From CAWEYO01 sp963813315 (GTDB taxonomy: Bacteria > Pseudomonadota > Alphaproteobacteria > Rhizobiales > Rhizobiaceae), in assembly GCA_963813315.1 (NCBI GenBank), contig CAWEYO010000020.1:1-64000 (forward strand): a stretch of DNA of 64,000 nt, given 5' to 3'. Positions within the stretch are counted from its first letter, which is position 1; the number at the start of each line of letters is the position of its first letter. A model generated the notes under the pieces. The model saw only the letters and a program-made list of their open reading frames with translations. It did not search any database and was not told the DNA's origin. Shown one piece after another: positions 37,223 through 47,840 of the stretch. Made by a program: the position numbers and the translations under genes.

Positions 37223-40200
37223 TCAGACATGCAAATCGTCGAGCAGCGCCTTGGCATCCTTCAAATCGAGCGTGTCGAACCCTTCCGTGAACCAGCCATA
37301 GACCGGAGCGAGAAGATCGCGGGCCTTATCCCGCTGGCCCTGTTCGCGCCACAGCTGCGCCATGCTCATCGCCGCACGCAGTTCCCAAGACCTCGCCTGC
37401 TGTTGACGCGCCACTGCCAGCGCCCTGTCGAAAAACATTTCCGCCTTCGCCGTGTCCCGTTCCGGCGACATCATTGCAATCTCGCCGGCGACCCGGAGGA
37501 CTTCGGCTTCGTACCATCGTTCCCCGGTGGTCTCGATCGCCGTCGTCGCCTCGCCGATGCAGCGCCAGGCCTCGTCGAACCGGTCGAGATCCCGGTAAGC
37601 TATCGCCAGGCATGACATGTGCAATGGCATCCACAATGTGGATCCGGTCGACCGAAAAGCGCCTAATCCGGAAGTCAACAGGTCAGCCGCGTCGGAAGCC
37701 TTGCCGGTCAGGGCAAATACCCAGCCTTGTGCCATCGTTCCGATCGCTTTCCAGAAAACGGCGCCTTTGTCGCCCGCCACTGCGGCCAGTTCTTCCGCTT
37801 CCTCCTTGGCGGCCGCGTAGTTCCTGGAGACCAAATGCGTCAGTGCGGCGTGGGTCAGGACAAACATCAAAGTAGCGGCCTGGCCGATCTCGCGGGCGGC
37901 CTTGACCGCGCTTTCGACATCCGCCAGCGATGCCGCTGGATAGCCGAGCAACCACGAGCCCAGCGACCGATAGGCCAGGATCGACACCCCGATGTCCTGG
38001 CCAAATCGAGTGGCAACCGGACGGTGCTCGGCCGGATTGTGAAGCGCCGCTGCTTGGTCGGAATGCACTCGGGCTTGTACGATGTCCCCCGTACACAGCA
38101 AGGAGACCGCCATCATGCGATGAGCGACCACGACCGGGACTACTGATCCTTGCTTCTCGGCAAGCACGAGGAACTGCGCCGCAAGCTCGCGCATGGCGTC
38201 GCCGTTGAACGCGATGTAGTTCGCGACCCAGACGCCGTAGAGGACAGAGAACAAAAGTAGCGGGTCTTCGAGGGGCTCTCCCAGCGCCTTGGCTTGTTCG
38301 ATCAATAGATTTGCTCGCTCCGCTGCGGCCTTGGTTTCCGGCGCTGCGTAGCCTTTGACGTGGAGAAGCGGGGTAATAAGCGCGACCTGGAGCTTGATCT
38401 CCTCGCGACGGAGCGCCGGCGTAGGGGCCAAGGCCGCGATCAGGCCGATTGCTCGGGTGAGCTGCTCCACTGCCTCAACCAGCGCCGAACGCTCCAGGGA
38501 GCGCTGACCCGCCTTGCCCCACAGGCCCACCGCCTTCTCGGTCAGCCCGGCCTCGGTGCAGTGACGCGCCAGCAACTCGGGTTGGTTCTTTGCGATCTCG
38601 GTGAATTGGCCTTCCAGAACTTCGGCAATGCGCGCGTGCAGCCCGCGTCGCGCCTCGCGCAGCAGCGTGCCATAGGCGGCGTCCTGCACCAGGGCATGCT
38701 TGAACAGGTATGTCGCCTGCGGCGGCACGCCCTGGCGGAACAGCAACCCTGCGGCGATGAGCCGGTCGAGCGCCGATCCCAGGTCTGCCCCCGGCTTGCC
38801 CGCCACCGCCGCCAGAAGGGCGTGCGAGAACTCCCGCCCGATGGCTGCGCCGATCTGCGCCACGTCCTTGGCGGAGCCGAGCCGGTCGAGCCGCGCCATC
38901 AGGGAGGCGTGCAAACTTGCCGGGACCGCGTGAGCCGGAGACGGAACCGAAGCGGCCAAATGCTTGGCCGAACCTTCGCTTTCAGCCTCCAGAACCGCCT
39001 TGGTCATCTCCTCGACGAACAGTGGGATGCCGTCGGTGCGCTCGATGATATCCTTCCGGACGCTCTCCGGAATTGGCTTGTTTCCCGCGACGCGGTCGAT
39101 GATGGCATCGACATCGCGCTCAGCCATCCGATTGATCGTTAGGGAGGTGACATGCGGCCGCCCGATCCAGGGCGGAACGAACTCAGGCCGGAACGTGGCG
39201 AGGAGCAATACGCGCAAGGGTCGGATCCGGTCCACTGTCCGGCCGAACGCCTCCAGGCTCGTCGGGTCGGTCCAGTGCGCATCCTCGAAGATCATCAGCA
39301 CCGGCCGGACGCGCGACAGGACTTCCAATTGCGAAGTGAACGCCTCCAGCGTTTTCTGCCGGCGCTGCTCCGGAGCCAGATTGAGGGCAGGATACCGTCC
39401 GTCATTGGGCAGCGACAGCAATTCGGCGAAGAGCGCCGCATCCTGGGGCGACGCCGAACTCTGGGCGAGCAGGGCATCGAGCTTGTCGAGCCTGACCGCA
39501 GCGGTGTCATCGCGCGATAGTCCGGCAGCGCGCTCCATCTGGCCGATGATCGGATAGAACGCGCTGTCGGTATGCTGCGGCGAGCAGAAATAACGCAGAC
39601 GTGTATGTGGCTCGCCGGCAGAGGCGTTCGAGGAGCGCCGCGGTCAGCCGAGATTTGCCGATGCCGGCCTCGCCGGAAAGCAGCACCACCTGCCCTTCGC
39701 CACCCTTGGCCTTCGACCAGCGCCGAAGCAGAAGCTCGGTCTCTTCCTCCCGCCCGACCAGCGCTGTCAGGCCGCTGGCGTGGAGGGCCTCGAAGCGGCT
39801 TTCCGCGGAACCCGCGCGTAGCGCCGCGAAAGCCCTTGTCGCCCCGGCAATGCCCTTGAGTTCCTTCTGCCCGAGGTCTTCCAGATCGAAGAGATTGCCG
39901 AGCAGCTTCCTCGTGCCCTCGGCGATCACCACCATGTTCGGCTCGGCGACGCCTTGCAGCCGCGCCGCAAGGTTCGGCGTCTCGCCGACGATGCCCCGCT
40001 CCTGCGCTTGCCCCGACCCGATGAGGTCGCCGACCACCACCAATCCGGTGGCGATGCCGACCCGCGTTTGCAGCGGAACCAGCATCTTGAGAGCCGTCAC
40101 CGCCGCGATGGTCTCAAGCCCGGCGCGTACGGCCTGTTCGGCATCGTCCTCGTGGGCCTGCGGATAGCCGAAATAGACGAGTACGCCGTCGCCCAGATAT

Positions 40201-40589
40201 TTGGCCACGAAACCGCCGTGGCGGCGCACCGTCTCGGCGACGCATGTCTGATAGGCCGAAATCAGCTCGCGCAGGTCTTCGGGGTCCATCTGACCGGAGA
40301 GTGCGGTCGAACCGACAAGATCGGAAAACATGACGGTGACCTGGCGACGCTCGGCGGAGTCCTGGGCCTGCGGCTCGGACAACGCAGGCTGCGGTGACGA
40401 CGAAACGGCACCGGCACGCTCCGCAATCGCTTCCAGCAGCTTCTTGCGATGGCCGAGCGACACGACGCCGATGTCCTTGAGATCGTCGTTGGTCAGCTGG
40501 CCCAGCAACTCGATGTTGATGTCGTTAGCGCGGAACATCTCGGCATACTCGGCGAGGCCGATCCCGCGGAGCCAACCGTCGATGTCCAT
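37223..40589 (-). CDS. SAM-class III cyclase-AAA-TPR signalling protein, one frameshift
   Basis: A 1,121-residue protein once one extra base near 39620 is removed, rejoining AALLERLAGEPHTRLRYF. Order: SAM domain 1-60 (WLRGIGLAEYAEMFRANDIN); class III adenylate/guanylate cyclase about 83-260 with metal Asp in MFSDLVGST and KYLGDGVLVYFGYP; AAA/STAND ATPase with Walker A SGEAGIGKSR near 306 and Walker B MIFEDAHWTD; then TPR-like helices to the end. Family known in rhizobia as SAM-cyclase-ATPase fusions; partner and signal are unknown. Start ATG 40587-40589. Probably cytoplasmic, as no membrane segment is seen. Confidence 0.88.
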
Positions 40590-40690
40590 GTTCAGTCTCC
40601 TCGGCTCGACAGCGGAGTTTTTGAGAAAGGGTTGAGTCACGGCACCCGCCGTGATTCCAAGGGGTTTCTCGAACCAATTTTGGATTGGCA

Positions 40691-40855
40691 ATGTGGACGC
40701 CAACTACTCGACAGCAGCATAGCCGCATCGTCACCCGATACCAGACCGATCTGACCGACGCAGAATGGCGGGTGATCGCGCCGCACTTGCCGAAGCCCAA
40801 CGCGACGGGCCGGCCGCGCAATGTCAGACTTTCAAGACTAGGAACTCCAGACTGA
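40691..40855 (+). pseudogene. IS5-family transposase N-terminal fragment
   Basis: The 54-codon frame contains YQTDLTDAEWRVIAPHLPKP and NATGRPR, the DUF4096 N-terminus of IS5-type transposases. It then runs into unrelated codons and stops. The rest of the element, including the DDE domain, is missing. It lies just upstream of the cyclase gene in opposite direction. Confidence 0.7.
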
Positions 40856-40943
40856 ACCGTCGGAAGGGCGGCTTAGGGGTCCAGGTCTGCACCTCCGACA
40901 TGCGTCGAAGGAACGTCCGAGAAGGGTCAAACGTTCGCATTCA

Positions 40944-41411
40944 CTAAGGGCAATCTAGACTAGCGCCAATGAAGCAGCGGCTGCGACCCGCGGCCTCACT
41001 TGGCGGAATGGTGCGAATCACGACCAGCCGGTCGGCCCTGGATTCTGGCAGCCAAACCTCTCCGCGGCGGCCATTGGTCTGGCGGACATCCGCGTTTTCA
41101 GTCGACTTGCGGTACGTCGTAAACTTGCCTCCGAAATCGGAGAGCCAGACAATGTCGCGCTCATCCACATAGACCACATGGCGCGAGGACGGTCGCCGGG
41201 CAAACGCCCAGCGTTCCAGCTACTGTCATGGGGTCGTAGACCGATACGTGTCCCGAGTTCCATGAGATCCAAAGCCTTCCCCGGCTGTCCGACCACACAC
41301 GACGCGCCCCCTGGTCCGGGTCGGAGGCTCGATCCGAGCTTCACCGCTCTTGCGGCGATGCTTGCCAGATAGCTGCCGGCGAGCGGTTGGACACCGGTGA
41401 AGAAACGCCAA
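40944..41411 (-). pseudogene. Vgb/streptogramin-lyase-like remnant
   Basis: Pieces of a beta-propeller virginiamycin B lyase-like protein occur in several frames: GSYLASIAARAV, RRVWSDSRGRLWISWNSGHV and SVYDPM, then YVDERDIVWLSDFGGKFTTY, RGEVWLPESRADRLVVIRT. These are the repeated propeller blades (W-x-S-D-F-G). The start and the first blades are missing and several shifts are needed, so it is a broken gene. Vgb lyases linearise streptogramin B; relatives have other substrates. Confidence 0.55.
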
Positions 41412-41458
41412 TGAACTAACTCGTTGAGTTCATTGTTAACTTTGATAACCCTGCGGCA

Positions 41459-42445
41459 TCACACCTTCTCCCAGCCGTCACGTTCGCCGGCCCTGAAAAT
41501 CGCGTCGATCATCCTTTGGTTCAGCACGGAATTCTCGAGCGTGAAGACGTCGTCCTTGCTGCCGGTGGCCGCGCGCACGAAAGCCTCCACCTCGAGGCGG
41601 TATTGCCGCACGCCCGGAAACCGGAACACCGTCGCCTGGTCGTGCTTCTGATTGTGCAGCTCGATGCGATGGTGCTCGTAGTCGCCCGCGTTGAAGGGGC
41701 CGTGCACTTCGATGAAGCCTTTGTCGCCGTGAAAAACCATGACCTGCCGGGCGGCCATCTGCGTGGAGATATAGAAGGAAAGTTCAAACTCGCCGAAGTC
41801 GGCCTTGATGCTGGAATAGATATCGGTGCCGAATTTGGTATCGCGCTCGACAGTCGCCTGGACACGCAGCGGTTCCTTGCCTGACACGAAGCGCGTTGCA
41901 ACGCTCGGATAGACGCCGATGTCGGGCAAGGCTCCGCCGCCAAGCGCCAGTTGATTGCGCATGTTCGAGGGATCGACATTGAAGTAGGTGAACGCACCCT
42001 GCACGTGCCGCAGCCGGCCGATAGCACCGTCGGCAACGAGAGCGCGCACCTTGATCCATTGCGGGTGATAGAAGATCATGAAGGCTTCGCAAACCAGCAC
42101 CTTGTTCCGGTCGCGCGCCTCGATCAGCCCTTCGATATCCTTGGCATCAAGCGCGATCGGCTTCTCGCACAACACATGCTTGCCGGCATTCGCTGCCTTC
42201 AGCGCCCATTCGACATGCTGTGAGGTCGGCAGCGGGATATAGACGCCATCCACGTCGTAGGAGGCCAGCAGTTCGTCGTAAGAGCCAAACGCATGTTCAA
42301 CGCCGAAGCGGTTAGCCAGGGCCTTCGCCCTGTCGAGATCGCGGCTGGCGATTGCCGTCACCCTTCCGTTCTCCGAATCGAGCATTGCCGGCAAGAGCTG
42401 CTCGCGCGCGATCTTGGCCGTCGACAGGACACCCCAGCGGAACAT
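41459..42445 (-). CDS. Gfo/Idh/MocA-family oxidoreductase
   Basis: 328 residues, starting MFRWGVLSTAKIAREQLLPA, where the Rossmann motif reads G-V-L-S-T-A-K-I-A as in the glucose-fructose oxidoreductase and dimeric dihydrodiol dehydrogenase branch. CEKPIALDAKDIE supplies the conserved Lys-Pro near residue 92, and GALPDIGVYPSVATRFVSG follows. It oxidises a sugar or cyclitol with NAD(P). Start is ATG 42443-42445. It is co-directional with the aldo/keto reductase gene, 87 bp downstream of it. Confidence 0.9.
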   Translation of the reverse strand: MFRWGVLSTAKIAREQLLPAMLDSENGRVTAIASRDLDRAKALANRFGVEHAFGSYDELLASYDVDGVYIPLPTSQHVEWALKAANAGKHVLCEKPIALDAKDIEGLIEARDRNKVLVCEAFMIFYHPQWIKVRALVADGAIGRLRHVQGAFTYFNVDPSNMRNQLALGGGALPDIGVYPSVATRFVSGKEPLRVQATVERDTKFGTDIYSSIKADFGEFELSFYISTQMAARQVMVFHGDKGFIEVHGPFNAGDYEHHRIELHNQKHDQATVFRFPGVRQYRLEVEAFVRAATGSKDDVFTLENSVLNQRMIDAIFRAGERDGWEKV

Positions 42446-42532
42446 GGCTTTTCCCTCGCATTTGTCAGACAATTAATAACGGAGCTGAAACCGGAAGGGA
42501 AGCGCCGGTACCGACGTTCAAAGCAGCAACCG

Positions 42533-43366
42533 TCAGATCAACTCGAGCGGGCGCTTCCGCTTTGGTGGCGGGAAGGCTGCATCGAGCTCGGCGAGGTCGG
42601 CAGCGCTGAGCTCGATTTCGAGTGCGGCTCGGTTCTCGCGCACGTGATCGGCGCTCGCGGCCTTCGGAATCGAAATCACGCTCGGGTGGCGGAGAGTCCA
42701 GGCAAGAGCGATCTGCGCCTTCGTTGCTCCGTGCCGCGCCGCCACGGCGTCGAGCTTTCTGTTCCCGGTGAGAGTGCCCTGGCCAACTGGCGAATAGGCC
42801 ATGATTGGTACTGCAGGCCTTGCCCCCGTCGGCAGCAGGTCGAAATCGATGCCACGGTTCCCAAGATTGTAGAGCACCTGGTTCACCTGCACCGCGCCGC
42901 CGTTCTTCACCGAGGCGAGTTCGGCCATATCGTCGACATCGAAATTGCTGACGCCCCAATGCAGGACCTTGCCCTGCTCTTTCAATATCTCGAAGGCTTC
43001 GACGGTCTCGGCCAGTGCGTATTGGCCGCGCCAGTGGAGAAGATAGAGGTCGAGCCGGTCGGTGCCCAACCGCATCAGGCTCGCCTCGCAGGCGCGGATG
43101 GTGCCGCCGCGCGAGGCATTCTGAGGCATCACCTTGCTGACGAGGAAGACCGCATCGCGCCGACCCTCGATCGCCTCGCGCGCAACTTCCTCCGCAACAC
43201 CCGAAGCGTACATCTCAGCCGTATCGATCAGCGTCATGCCGAGGTCGATGCCGAGCTTGAGCGACGCTACCTCGTCGCTGCGCCGGGCACGGCTTTCGCC
43301 CATCTTCCACGTGCCCTGCCCGAGCGCAGGAACCGCGAATCCCGATGGGAGCGTGACCATTCTCAT
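42533..43366 (-). CDS. Aldo/keto reductase
   Basis: 277 residues; an NADPH-dependent TIM barrel. The catalytic tetrad is Asp and Tyr in TLIDTAEMYASG, Lys in FLVSKVMPQNAS, and His in LDLYLLHWRG. The C-terminal cofactor loop is HPSVISIPKAASADHVREN. It resembles the YeaE branch. Start is ATG 43364-43366, overlapping the pheT stop (ATGA), so it is translationally coupled to pheT although the reactions are unrelated. Because of a frameshift in pheT, the two appear fused in one open frame in this sequence; that fusion is not real. Confidence 0.9.
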   Translation of the reverse strand: MRMVTLPSGFAVPALGQGTWKMGESRARRSDEVASLKLGIDLGMTLIDTAEMYASGVAEEVAREAIEGRRDAVFLVSKVMPQNASRGGTIRACEASLMRLGTDRLDLYLLHWRGQYALAETVEAFEILKEQGKVLHWGVSNFDVDDMAELASVKNGGAVQVNQVLYNLGNRGIDFDLLPTGARPAVPIMAYSPVGQGTLTGNRKLDAVAARHGATKAQIALAWTLRHPSVISIPKAASADHVRENRAALEIELSAADLAELDAAFPPPKRKRPLELI

Positions 43367-45779
43367 CCGCGCAACACCCCGCCGGTCTGCTTCTTCACAT
43401 TTTCCACGATGCGACTGGCCAGCGACTTCGAAATCCTCGTCGGTCAGCGTCCTCTCGACCGGCTGGATCGACACCTCGATAGCGATCGACTTCTTGCCGT
43501 CTCCCAAGGAGGCGCTCTCGAAAACATCGAAGACGCCAACGCCGGTGATGAGCTTCCTGTCGGCCGATGCGGCGGCCCGCGTCAGCGTACCCGCTTCGAC
43601 GTCCCTGTCGACCACGAAGGCAAAATCCCGTTTCACGGCCTGGAAATTCGACAGGTCGAGCCTCGGCTTGGTGCGGGTAGGTTTTGCCTTCGGCTCGGGA
43701 ATCGCGTCGATGAACACTTCGAAGCCGGAAAGCGGCCCCGCAACATCCAGCGTTTCCAGGGTCCTCGGATGGAACTCGCCGAAGGTGCCGAGAACGGTCT
43801 TCGGGCCGAGCTTGATCGTGCCGGAACGGCCCGGATGGTACCAGGCAGGGCCGCCTGCCTCGATCTGCAATTTGTCGACCGGCGCTCCGCATGCCTCGAG
43901 GGCAGCGAGTGCATCAGCCTTTGCATCGAACACGCCGACGGCTCCCGCATTGCCGGCCCAATGCCGGCCCGCACCTTCGAGCTTCGCCGTGCCGCGCCGG
44001 ATGCCCGCTGCCACGCGGCGCTGGTCCTGCGGCGCATCTCCTGCATAGGTTCCCGATACCTCGAATAGCGCCACATCGCCGAAGCCGCGGTCGGCATTGC
44101 GTTGGGCGGCTGTGATCAAGCCCGGAAGCAGTGAGGGCCGCATGTCCGACATGTCGGCGGCGATCGGATTGGCGAGCTTCAGTTGCGGCTGGCCGCCGCC
44201 GAAGAGTTCGGCGTGTTTTGCTGGTATGAACGACCATGTCACGGCCTCCATCATGCCACGCACCGCGAGTGCTCGCTTCGCCGCGCGGGTTCGGATCTGC
44301 AGTGTGGTCAGAATCCTGCTATTGACGGCACCGTGGGCGCCGAGCGGCTGCGGCGTGATGTTGTCGACGCCATGGATGCGCATCACCTCCTCCACGAGAT
44401 CGGCCTTGCCCTCGACATCCGGCCGCCAAGACGGAACCTCGACGTCGAGAATATAGCCGGCGCCGCGGACCTCGAACCCAAGCCGCTCGAGGATCGAAAT
44501 GCTCTCAGCGGCAGGGACGTCGAGGCCGGTCAGCCTCTTCACCTCGGTGGTGGGGAAGACCACCCTTCGGGGTTGGTGACCGTCGTAGCCGGCCAGTTCA
44601 GCTCGCCGTCGGCTCGCCGCCGCAGATATCGAGCACCAGCCGCGTGGCGAGTTCCAGGCCGGGAACCATGAATTCAGGATCGACCCCACGCTCGAAGCGG
44701 TAGCGCGCGTCGGTGACGATGCCAAGCTCGCGTCCGGTCCTGGCGATGTTGCGCGGATCCCAAAGTGCCGATTCGATCAGCACATCGGCCGTACTGTCGT
44801 CGCAGCCGGAATGCTCGCCGCCCATGATGCCGGCGATCGACTCGACGCCCTGCTGGTCAGCTATCACGCACATTTCAGGCGTCAACTCGTATTCGCGGCC
44901 GTCCAGCGCCAGCACCTTCTCGCCATTCCTGGCCCGACGGACGGTCAGATCGCCCTTGACCTTTGCCGCGTCGAACACATGCAGGGGCCGGCCCATGTCG
45001 AACGTGATGTAGTTGGTGATGTCGACCAGCGCGTTGATGGGCCTCAGCCCGATGGCGATCAGCCTTTGCTGCAACCATTTCGGCGACGGACCATTCTTGA
45101 CGCCCCGCACCAGCCGCAGGGCGAAGCCCAGGCAGAGCGGCGGCGTGTCACCGAAGTCGAGCGAGACCTTCACCGGACACGCGCCAACGCCGGCGACCGG
45201 CTCAACCGCGATGTCCTTCAGCATGCCGAGACCGGACGCTGCCAGATCGCGCGCGATACCGTGCACGCCGGTGCAGTCCGGGCGGTTCGGCGTCAACCCG
45301 ATCTCGATGACAGGATCGTCCAGCCTGGCGTACGCGGCAAAGCTCGTGCCCACGGGCGCATCTGCCGGCAAATCGATAATTCCGGTGTGTTCGTCGGACA
45401 ATTCGAGCTCGCGCTCCGAACACATCATGCCGTGGCTTTCGACGCCGCGGATCTTGCCGACGGAAAGCGTCGTGTCGATGCCGGGAATATAGGTGCCGGG
45501 CGCCGCGAACGCGCCGACCAGACCGGCACGGGCGTTCGGCGCTCCGCAGACGACCTGCACCGGCTTTCCATCGCCGGCATCGACCGTCAGTACCTGCAGC
45601 TTGTCGGCATCGGGATGTCTCTCCGCCGTTAGAACCCTGGCAATGACGAAAGGCTTCAGGCTTGACTTGTCGTCGACCGATTCCACTTCGAGCCCGATCG
45701 CGGTCAGCCGCTCGACGATTTCGTCAAGCATAGCCTCGGTCTCAAGATGATCCTTCAGCCAGGAGAGGGTAAATTTCAT
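43363..45779 (-). CDS. pheT: Phenylalanyl-tRNA synthetase beta subunit, two frameshifts
   Basis: About 804 codons. The N-terminus MKFTLSWLKDHLETEA, the tRNA-binding domain (VIARVLTAERHPDADKLQV), B3/B4 editing domain and B5 domain (FPTTEVKRLTGLDVP) are present, ending in the anticodon-binding FDX-ACB domain (SNFQAVKRDFAFVVDRDV) and IVENVKKQTGGVLRG. An extra base near 44600 (rejoining GEPTASELAGYDG) and one near 43426 break the frame. The gene is essential, so these are almost certainly sequence errors. It works as an alpha2-beta2 complex with PheS. It starts 5 bp after the ASCH gene stop. Confidence 0.95.
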
Positions 45780-45783
45780 GGGT

Positions 45784-46200
45784 TCATGCTTTCGTGTCGT
45801 CTCTGTTCAAAACTTCCACCAGCCGGAATCGCTCGCACACCAGTTCCATGTCTGGTGAGAAGCCGCCATTGCGCTCGAAATATCTTTGATGGCCGTCGCG
45901 CCACTCGGCCAGCGTGCGAAATCCCTCGCCTTCGTCATGGGCGAAAGCTTCATCCACTTCGTCGAAGCGCCGAATCGTGACTTCCACCGTTTCGATCACC
46001 GCCGCGCGGCGGCCCCGGCCGTCGAGCACGACGTCGCGGCGCCCCACGACCGGCTTGTCCGGGCTGCCCTCCGGAAAATCCCGCACCGCTCCGCAGGTCG
46101 CGGTTTTCGTACCGGCGAGCACCAGCGCTAGAAGCTCGTCCGCCATCTCCGGGCTGTCACCGAATGAGAAGGCAACGGCAGTTGCTTCGCAGGCGGTCAC
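45784..46200 (-). CDS. ASCH-domain protein
   Basis: 138 residues, starting VTACEATAVAFSFGDSPEMA at GTG 46198-46200, which overlaps the pheS stop. The ASCH signature GTKTATCGAVRDFPEG is near residue 32, and the last third has FRTLAEWRDGHQRYFERNGG. ASCH domains bind RNA or nucleosides; the E. coli relative YqfB hydrolyses N4-acetylcytidine. Its place between pheS and pheT with overlaps suggests a link to tRNA or translation. The longer open frame starting at 46344 overlaps pheS and is not used. Confidence 0.85.
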   Translation of the reverse strand: MTACEATAVAFSFGDSPEMADELLALVLAGTKTATCGAVRDFPEGSPDKPVVGRRDVVLDGRGRRAAVIETVEVTIRRFDEVDEAFAHDEGEGFRTLAEWRDGHQRYFERNGGFSPDMELVCERFRLVEVLNRDDTKA

Positions 46201-47300
46201 GAACTCAGTCCCCCGAACAGTGTCGGCATGTCGAGCGGCCGGAAACCGTAGTGCGAGAGCCAGCGCACGTCGGCGTCGAAGAAGGCGCGCAGGTCCGGCA
46301 TGCCATATTTCAGCATGGCGATGCGGTCGATGCCCAAGCCCCATGCGAAGCCCTGATACTCGTCGGGATCGAGCCCGCCGAAGCGCAGTACATTCGGATG
46401 GACCATGCCGCAGCCCAAAATCTCCATCCAGTCATTGCCCTCGCCGAAACGCACTTCGCCCGAACGCGAACGGTCACACTGAATATCCACCTCCAGGCTC
46501 GGTTCTGTGAACGGGAAGAATGACGGGCGGAAGCGCATCCTGACGCTCGGCACTTCGAAGAACGCCTTGCAGAACTCCTCCAGCACCCATTTCATGTTGG
46601 CGACATTGGCCGTTTTGTCGATGACCAGGCCCTCGACCTGATGGAACATCGGCGAATGGGTAGCGTCGGAATCCTGCCTGTAGGTCTTGCCGGGGATCAC
46701 GATACGTATCGGCGGCTTTTGCGTTTCCATGGTGCGGATCTGGACCGGCGACGTATGCGTGCGCAGCAGCTTCCGCTCGCCGTCCGGGCCGGGGGGAAAG
46801 AAAAACGTGTCGTGCATTTCGCGCGCGGGGTGGCCTTCCGGAAAATTCAGCGCGGTGAAATTGTAGTAATCCGTCTCGATGTCCGGTCCCTCTGCGATCG
46901 CGAAGCCAAGATCGCCGAAGATGGCGGCGATCTCGTCGATGATCTGGCTGATCGGGTGGATGCGGCCGCGTTCCGCGGGCGACTGGCGAACAGGCAACGT
47001 GACGTCGACCTTCTCCGAAGCAAGCCTCGCGGTGATGGCCGCGTCGCGCAGCTCGGCCTTGCGCGCCGTCAGGGCTTCGCTGACACGATTCTTCAACCCG
47101 TTGATTTCTGGCCCGAAGTTCTGCCGTTGTTCCTGGGTCATCCCGCCCAGCGACTTCAGCAACTCCGAGACAGAACCCTTCTTGCCGAGCGCCGCGACAC
47201 GCACGGCTTCGATCGCTTGCTCGTCCGCTGCTGCGGAGATTGCCTCCATCAGCGCGCCTTCGAGAGCGTCGATACTGCGGTCGTTCATGGTAATGTTCAT
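46197..47300 (-). CDS. pheS: Phenylalanyl-tRNA synthetase alpha subunit
   Basis: 367 residues, class II synthetase catalytic subunit. Motif 2 region HTSPVQIRTMETQKPPIRIV and GKTYRQDSDATHSPMFHQVE, and motif 3 GLGIDRIAMLKYGMPDLR, are complete. The N-terminal coiled coil binds tRNA-Phe. The start is placed at ATG 47298-47300; two nearby Met codons (47312, 47288) cannot be excluded. It leads the pheS-ASCH-pheT-reductase operon. A rho-independent terminator of the rplT transcript lies just upstream. Confidence 0.96.
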   Translation of the reverse strand: MNITMNDRSIDALEGALMEAISAAADEQAIEAVRVAALGKKGSVSELLKSLGGMTQEQRQNFGPEINGLKNRVSEALTARKAELRDAAITARLASEKVDVTLPVRQSPAERGRIHPISQIIDEIAAIFGDLGFAIAEGPDIETDYYNFTALNFPEGHPAREMHDTFFFPPGPDGERKLLRTHTSPVQIRTMETQKPPIRIVIPGKTYRQDSDATHSPMFHQVEGLVIDKTANVANMKWVLEEFCKAFFEVPSVRMRFRPSFFPFTEPSLEVDIQCDRSRSGEVRFGEGNDWMEILGCGMVHPNVLRFGGLDPDEYQGFAWGLGIDRIAMLKYGMPDLRAFFDADVRWLSHYGFRPLDMPTLFGGLSS

Positions 47301-47337
47301 CGCAGCCACCAATTCGAGACTAGTCAGAGAGCATAAA

Positions 47338-47368
47338 AAACCCGCGCCAGCCCTGCCAGCGCGGGTTT
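47338..47368 (-). terminator. Rho-independent terminator after rplT
   Basis: Arms AAACCCGCGC (47338-47347) and GCGCGGGTTT (47359-47368) enclose an 11-nt loop; on the minus strand the stem is followed by a run of T. It ends the rpmI-rplT transcript before pheS. Confidence 0.9.
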
Positions 47369-47407
47369 CCCAAAATCACATGTCGAAAGCTTGGGAAGCG
47401 CTGGCCT

Positions 47408-47809
47408 TTAAGCGACAGCGCTTTCAAAAGCGTTCGGGGTCGTGTTCTTCAAATATTCAAGCGCGACCTTGGCCTTGGCGACCAGCGCGGCAAATGCCTG
47501 CGGCTCGTGGATCGCCATATCAGACAGAACCTTGCGGTCGATCTCGATGCCGGCCTTGTTGAGCCCGTCGATGAAACGGCCATAGGTCAGACCGTGCTCA
47601 TGCACCGCCGCGTTGATACGCTGGATCCACAGAGCGCGGAAATTGCGCTTGCGATTCTTGCGGTCGCGATAGGCGTATTGCAGCGACTTTTCTACCGCCT
47701 GCTTGGCAATGCGGATGGTGTTCTTGCGGCGGCCGTAGAAACCCTTGGCGGCCTTCAGGACCTTCTTGTGCTTGGCGTGGGAAGTTACGCCCCGTTTGAC
47801 GCGTGCCAT
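47408..47809 (-). CDS. rplT: 50S ribosomal protein L20
   Basis: 133 residues, starting MARVKRGVTSHAKHKKVLK; the basic N-terminal helix and the globular part with LWIQRINAAVHEHGLTYGRF are typical. L20 is needed early in 50S assembly. It follows rpmI by 31 bp and ends in the terminator at 47338. The C-terminal tail after KAKVALEYL is longer than in E. coli, as in other alphaproteobacteria. Confidence 0.98.
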   Translation of the reverse strand: MARVKRGVTSHAKHKKVLKAAKGFYGRRKNTIRIAKQAVEKSLQYAYRDRKNRKRNFRALWIQRINAAVHEHGLTYGRFIDGLNKAGIEIDRKVLSDMAIHEPQAFAALVAKAKVALEYLKNTTPNAFESAVA

Positions 47810-47840
47810 GTCATGATCTCCTTAAAACGCTGGGCCGGGC

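Noticed and set aside
42293..44068. A 591-codon plus-strand frame opposite the reductase and pheT.
   Set aside because: Antisense shadow in high-GC DNA; the minus strand carries clearly recognised genes.
42533..44725. Apparent pheT-aldo/keto reductase fusion protein in one frame.
   Set aside because: Created by one extra base near 43426; removing it restores the normal pheT end and an ATGA overlap with the reductase.
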